From Sarcophilus harrisii (lineage: Eukaryota; Chordata; Mammalia; Dasyuromorphia; Dasyuridae), in assembly GCF_902635505.1 (NCBI RefSeq), contig NC_045430.1, positions 2,296,677 to 2,360,676 on the forward strand: a DNA stretch of 64,000 bases, written 5' to 3'. Shown piece by piece: positions 60,106 through 64,000 of the stretch. The first letter of the stretch is position 1, and the number at the start of each line of letters is the position of its first letter. Below the pieces are notes generated by a model. The model ran no database searches and was not told the origin of the DNA. It was given only the letters and a program-made list of their open reading frames with translations. Both the position numbers and the translations under genes were made by a program.

Positions 60106-60994
60106 AGCTCTCAAGAGTTGAGTTCATGAGACTTCCTTTTTATTCCTGCCCCCAGCTCAGGTATCTAGGAAGGGACCAGAGAACCAGGAGAACATCACAT
60201 ATATGAGTCCTTGCCCATACTCACTCCTGAAGGGCTCAGTGCTAATCCTTTAGGGGCTGGAAATGGTAATTCCTGGCAGCCACAAGACAACTTCTCTTGG
60301 GCATTGACCTCCCTGCAGAAGCCTGGCCCTCTGCAAGCTAAGTGAGATTAAAGGTAAATTAGAAGGGTATCCCACTGTGATGCATGCCAGTCTGAATCCC
60401 AGGAGGCTCAGAGGTTGCTTGAGCTAAGAGCAACATAGCTGGCTCTTAAGTGGCGTCTGTATTATTGATGGGGCTCTGCTCTCTGTCCTTTGATTTCTTG
60501 GCCACATGGCAAATACTGAGAGAACCAGGCTGTTGAAAATCCCAATGGATGCTGACACTTAGTGGAATGAGCTTCACTGAAGCAAAAGTCCCCCTTCCTG
60601 TTCAGAAATGGAGATTGTGCACAGGGAGTGAGGATCTCCTTCAGAGGCCCTTGCATAAAGGTCATTGAGCATTCATTTACTCGTAGTGGTTTCTAAAGCC
60701 AAATTCCAGTCTGTGCTCTGGGACACCGGAATCTTAAGACAGAAAAGGAGTTGGAGAGGGAACAAGCAGGCCCAGAAAGGCTAATACATTCTCCAGAGGT
60801 GACACAGCAGATGAGAAGCAGAATATGGGGTTGGAATTGAGGCTACTCTCCTAAGTGTGTCTCTTTGGCTATTTCTGAAGCTATAAATGCATTTAGAGAG
60901 AACATGGTGGAAATAGGAAATGTGAACACTGAGAGGCATTAGAAGAGAAGATCAAAACTGGGGGTGGGGGGAACAGTAGGTGGATAAAGATCAG

Positions 60995-61195
60995 GGATGA
61001 AAGGGGACTTAGGACAGGGGAGGTCGGAGCTGGGAGGGGGCGTAGGACAGGGGAGGTCGAGGGGGCTTAGGACAGGGGAGGTCGGAGCTGGGAGGGGGCT
61101 TAGGACAGGGGAGGTCGGAGCTGGGAGGGGGCTTAGGACAGGGGAGGTCGGAGCTGGGAGGGACTTAGAACAGGGGAGGTCAGAACTGGGAGAGG
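60995..61195. repeat. ~37-bp G-rich minisatellite
   Basis: Five to six copies of a unit with GGACAGGGGAGGTCGGAGCT and GGGAGGGGGCTTA. One copy is shortened (near 61,055). The repeats give an open frame, which is a by-product. Confidence 0.95.
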
Positions 61196-63149
61196 CATGA
61201 GAATAGGGTCTTAGAAAACAAAATATAAAATGCCACAGCTTGCAAGGGTCTTTTAATGACCTTTGCTCCCCTCTGGAGAACTTGATCCTCAGAGAAATAA
61301 TGTGATATGGCCCAGATTCCTCAGTGAGTTAGACAAAGCAGAATCTATTGCTGTTCTTTTGGGTGAGTCCCAACCAAGCTGTAGAGCCCACCCTATCTAT
61401 CCCTCCGACTCTCCAGGAAAGGTCAGGCCTTTAGGTAAATGTTGCTTAAGCCTCCAGTTGACTGCACTGTGGTCACTTAGTATTTCAATACTGAGCCTGC
61501 TACTGAGTCCTCTTTCTTCATGTGCAACGCCTTGAGCCGCATTTCCCTTTTAATTGGTGTTTTCTGATTATCATTTGTAGCCACATTCACTGGGTTTTTA
61601 CCGTCGGTATAGGTATATTCCCTGAGATTTACAGGCTGAAACATCAGCTTTTCTTATTGAGATACTGATGAATTAATATTAATAGATGGTATTGCAGAAC
61701 GTTAATGCATCTTGTGTCACAATGATAAGAAGAGGTCTTGAGATTTGTTAATTTGGTCATTCAGACAATCCTCAGGACTTGGGGGAGCATGTTTGGGTCC
61801 TGGGGGCTTGGAAAGGATTGGATATAGAGAAGAGGCCAGTGAAGTTTTTCACCTTTGGATAATCATTGAGGATTTGTGCCTTTAGACTCTGTTAATCATG
61901 ATTGGAATCAATTTCTACCATACGCACAACTGGAATGTCTGTCATATATAGCAGGGACTTGGTGCTATCAGTCAAGACAATGTTGGTCATAGTGATGTCA
62001 GCCAGACACTTGCACAACTGGCCATTACCAGTTTCCTAGGGGCTGGTCTAGCTGATATCCATATATTCTGGCTGGGCATATAGACCAAACTAGGTCTGAC
62101 CACAGGATTAGAATTGTTGCCTCTTTGGTCAAGGTGGTTGCAGTGACATTATCCAGGGCATTTCAAGAAGCAGAAAAACTAGTTGGTCAATCGATCAATT
62201 AATATTTATTTCAGCACCAACAGTCTTCCAGAATCACGAGTTCCCATTCTTCATGATTAATCATCAAAAGAATGTCACCATTAGAAGCACAAATAATTCT
62301 TCTGGGCTGCAACCCGGACACATACATAAACCCATATCTGTATGTGTTTACACATATCTTAATGCCTTATACTATAAAGTAATAATGTATCATAATCTCA
62401 CCCTGGCTGTGTGCTGTCACTTCTCTCTAGGGGAAGTGTATCTCGCTCTAGATACTATCTAGATAACTATAGGCTTATAGTTATAGGAATTGTGAACATA
62501 ATAAATTAGACAAGAACACCCACAGCAGGATGCTAATATTTTCCATACGTTTGATTCTAGACTCGGAAGGGCAAAGATCTATTATGTGCCACAATTTTCT
62601 ACAAATCATCAGCAGTGTTTTTTGCTAATTGGATGGATTCATTTTGCTTGATGTGGCTTATTGGTTACAAGACTTTTTCCTCCCCCTCTTTCAGTTTTTT
62701 CAAGAGTAAAAACCAGATTACAGAAAATGTATGGGGGAAGTAACACAAATAGGAGGACTATTGTAATATCTTTGTTAATGCATAGAAAAAAATATAGTTA
62801 TTCCTTCTACATTGCAGTGCTCCTGCAATCTGCAAAACTTGTGTAAATTTTTTTGGTCCTCCCTTTGTACCAGAGGAGTTTTGTTCTTTTCTTTTCCTTT
62901 ATATTGTTTATTTTATTGGAAAATTTGGGATAAATATAAACTGTCATCTGCTGGCCTTTATATGTCTATAATTTCCATAAAATTCCCCTTTATTTTCTTA
63001 TGCTCACCCACAATATATCTAAACCATGATGGGAAAAGTCACAATGTAGAAAGAATAAATGTAGAAAAAACTTTGAAAGGAAGCACAGGGAAGCAGAATA
63101 GTTTTGCAATTATGGAAATGATTATAGAAAGAAAAAAATTTGATATGCT
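61196..63149. other. No gene recognised
   Basis: Unique-looking AT-rich DNA after the minisatellite; no repeats or exons identified. Confidence 0.5.
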
Positions 63150-63385
63150 AGGTGGTGCAGTGGATAGAGTACAGATGCTGGAGTCGGGAAGACTCATCTT
63201 CCTAAATTGAAATCCAGTTTACTGTGTGATCCTGGGCAGGTCATTTCACCATTTGCCTCAGTTTCTTCATCTGTATAATAAACTAGGGAAGGCTAAAAAC
63301 ACTCCAGTGTTTCTGCAAAGAAACCCCCAAATGGCATAATGAAGAATTGAACATGACTGAAATGATTGAACAAAATGAAATTAAA
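63150..63385 (+). mobile_element. MAR1-type SINE, near full length
   Basis: The head 'gctaggtggtgcagtggata', core 'gcctcagtttcttcatctgt', then an RTE-like tail 'actccagtgtttctgcaaag ... catgactgaaatgattgaac'. Confidence 0.9.
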
Positions 63386-64000
63386 ATTCATAGTAATCCT
63401 TTTTGCATTCTCTTGAGTATATAAGAATATTCTTTTTTCAGTGTACAAGTTAAAATTTTTAAAATCCTATCCAAATATTAATATGTACACATGTAAGCAA
63501 GAAAGCATCTAATGACCAAAACAAAACAAAATATAGGAAAGATTCTGCTTTACTTTTCTAATTTGCTTCTTCTAAGTTAATATGAACTCAGAAGTGAAAT
63601 TCCCAATCTTTGGCAATACTCTGTCTAGAGCTAAAATAAAATTAAGCTCAATTGTAGGAAGAGGATGGTTGAAACTTAGTCATTGGATTTCGGGGCAACC
63701 ATTCACACTGTTTTGTGGCTATTTGGATTTCCCACTTGGAGTTCTCTTGGAGTGCACTGCTAAATTGAGTCAGTTAATAAGGAAATCCTGGAATAAGATA
63801 AGGTGCTAATGAATGAGTCTCACACCTCCTCACTAGCTGCTGTATAATTGATATCTTTGGGCAGGAGATGGGGTGATTCATCCTATCCCTGTTTTCTATA
63901 TTGCAATCCTGGTAGGATTTAGAATATTTGTTAATGTTCATTCAAAACAAAAGACAAAGATAATGAAGAATAAACAAATGAGTGGACTAGCTAGAGACTT

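Larger units (their letters stand above)
57061..60994. other. No gene recognised
   Basis: Unique-looking DNA with a reverse SINE scrap (about 57,550-57,640) plus the listed CORE-SINE and L2 pieces. Confidence 0.5.

Overview
This is an intergenic, repeat-rich vertebrate nuclear window, almost certainly from a marsupial. The evidence is many tRNA-derived SINEs of the marsupial MAR1/WALLSI type (some carrying an RTE/BovB-like tail), CORE-SINE and L2 remnants, and many L1 3' ends ending in a recognisable 'gccatctaggggaggg' block. The youngest L1 tails resemble those I associate with Australian marsupials, possibly dasyurids; that placement is recollection, not computed. There are no bacterial-type genes, operons or CRISPR arrays.

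The only intact protein gene I can support is a single-exon vomeronasal type-1 receptor (V1R) on the minus strand at 7,496-8,410. Two broken host gene copies follow. One is an intronless GTF2F2 (TFIIF beta) retrocopy at about 25.45-26.5 kb. The other is the last exon of MDM2 (zinc-finger end and complete RING) at 31,500-32,067, which still carries an intron-like 3' splice site and is followed by a UTR-like stretch.

Layout: 0-7 kb holds L1/SINE debris, a chimeric duplicated block (2.05-2.98 kb) and a 460-bp purine tract. 7-9 kb holds the V1R. 9-14.6 kb is old L1 and L2. 14.6-15.5 kb is a CAGA/CAGG minisatellite. 17.2-19.1 kb has an LTR-like block and an L1 ORF1. 20.6-23.6 kb is an unclassified block ending in a duplicated segment. 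24.9-26.9 kb holds the GTF2F2 copy with tandem repeats on both sides. 28.25-28.67 kb is a solo ERV2-type LTR. 30.2-33.6 kb is chimeric duplicated DNA leading into the MDM2 fragment. 34.26-37.97 kb is a twin-primed (5'-inverted) L1 with an 18-bp target-site duplication. 39-44 kb is L1 debris. 44.5-45.55 kb is a CpG-rich candidate promoter with a 26-G run. 46.7-64 kb is mostly unique non-coding sequence with old SINE/L2 pieces, several tandem repeats and a few stretches that look like candidate conserved non-coding DNA.

The most unusual structure is a set of three intra-window duplications whose edges meet: 2053-2350 matches 30219-30501 inverted; 2351-2975 matches 39071-39663 inverted; 22777-23643 matches 30499-31354 directly. 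The block at 2.05-2.98 kb equals the reverse complement of a join between base 39663 and base 30219, as expected of a head-to-tail or circular junction of the 9.4-kb unit carrying the MDM2 fragment. Misassembly is the main alternative. I found no convincing new functional system.
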